Source: Pseudomonadota bacterium (GTDB lineage Bacteria > Myxococcota > Bradymonadia > UBA4248). From it: DNA of 5,533 nucleotides. The stretch is taken from NCBI GenBank assembly GCA_017629415.1, contig JAGBXG010000164.1, positions 1 through 5,533 on the forward strand, in the 5' to 3' direction. The stretch's first letter is position 1; every line of letters begins with the position of its first letter. A program made the translations under genes and the position numbers. This document shows positions 5,194 to 5,533 of this stretch, piece by piece. A model generated the notes under the pieces. It searched no databases. It saw only the letters and a list, made by a program, of their open reading frames with translations, and had not been told where the DNA came from.

Positions 5194-5533
5194 TTAATGC
5201 ATCCATGAGAGATGTCTGAAGTTTATCTGTCATGTGGATGTTGTGCTTTGCACTTTGTATGTTGATATGTCGTTTTCGCGCCCAATATCCATGCTTTTTT
5301 ATGATTTTATTTCTCTTTTTTGCGGATTAAAGCATCCATGAGAGATGTCTGAAGTTTATCTGTTTTGTGGATGTTGTGCTTTGCACTTTGCATGTTGACA
5401 TGTCGTTTTCGCGCTCGATATCCATGCTTTTTTATGATTTTATTTCTCTTTTTTGCGGATTAAAGCATCCATGAGAGATGTCTGAAGTTTATCTGTTTTG
5501 TGGATGTTGTGCTTTGCACTTTGCATGTTGACA
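5194..5533. repeat. 133-bp tandem direct repeat array, at least 2.5 copies, continuing beyond the window
   Basis: The unit beginning GCATCCATGAGAGATG starts at 5199, 5332 and 5465, an exact 133-bp period; similarity begins at TTAA (5194). Copy 1 (5199-5331) differs from copy 2 (5332-5464) at six positions with no indels (about 95% identity). The visible 69 bp of copy 3 is identical to copy 2. The unit contains a GTGC-TTT-GCAC mini-hairpin, GACATGTC in copies 2 and probably 3, and a T-rich end. The period is not a multiple of three, so no long ORF spans units. Each complete unit has one short hydrophobic plus-strand ORF (30 codons: 5238-5330 and 5371-5463, with a third cut by the edge), without a good ribosome site. 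There is no spacer, so this is not a CRISPR array. Bases 5120-5193 show no gene and may hold a decayed copy. Confidence 0.95.

Noticed and set aside
5194..5425. 32-residue minus-strand ORF in the repeat unit (5425-5327)
   Set aside because: In copy 1 (from 5292) the same frame hits TGA after 20 codons and has replacement changes, so coding is not preserved.
5194..5533. CRISPR array
   Set aside because: The 133-bp units abut and are similar along their whole length. There are no short repeats separated by unique spacers and no cas gene in the window.

Overview
The window looks like chromosomal DNA of a Gram-negative bacterium. The best pointers are an M3 oligopeptidase of the kind I associate with myxobacteria and relatives (WDFVEAPSQ and YYTYMWSLAIAKDL motifs), a histone-like HU protein with a long lysine-rich tail, and a small predicted lipoprotein. 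No marker fixes the phylum, so a Myxococcota/Bradymonadota-like or other deltaproteobacterial-type source is only a guess. TGA is used as a normal stop.

Layout. (1) Bases 3-2072 hold two tightly spaced plus-strand genes: the 3' part of an M3 zinc oligopeptidase, then, 3 nt after its stop, a complete sodium:solute symporter that starts with TTG. (2) Bases 2073-2525 are non-coding: a GC-rich nested palindromic element (about 2083-2274), then an AT-rich promoter/leader region for HU. (3) Bases 2526-2985 hold an HU-family DNA-binding protein with an acidic then Lys/Cys-rich tail, followed by a clear intrinsic terminator. (4) Bases 3011-3226 encode a tiny predicted lipoprotein. (5) Bases 3227-3465, between convergent genes, are full of perfect inverted repeats. 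(6) Bases 3466-4038 (minus) encode a helical protein that I do not recognise. (7) Bases 4039-4221 are a divergent intergenic region with an overlapping pair of perfect palindromes and a possible 30-residue ORF. (8) Bases 4222-5045 form a two-gene unit joined by an ATGA overlap: a 2'-5' RNA ligase-like 2H protein that has lost most of its catalytic motifs, and a four-cysteine TSCPD-domain protein. (9) Bases 5046-5533 are non-coding in the conventional sense and end in a 133-bp tandem repeat that runs off the window.

How the genes may work together. Peptidase plus symporter could be peptide/amino-acid catabolism linked to sodium-driven uptake, but the substrate is unknown. The 2H-like and TSCPD genes overlap and are probably translationally coupled, so their products may act in one process, which I cannot name. 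The other genes appear to be single units. No tRNA, rRNA, insertion sequence, CRISPR array or recognised defence system is visible. The most unusual material is the non-coding DNA and the degenerate 2H protein.
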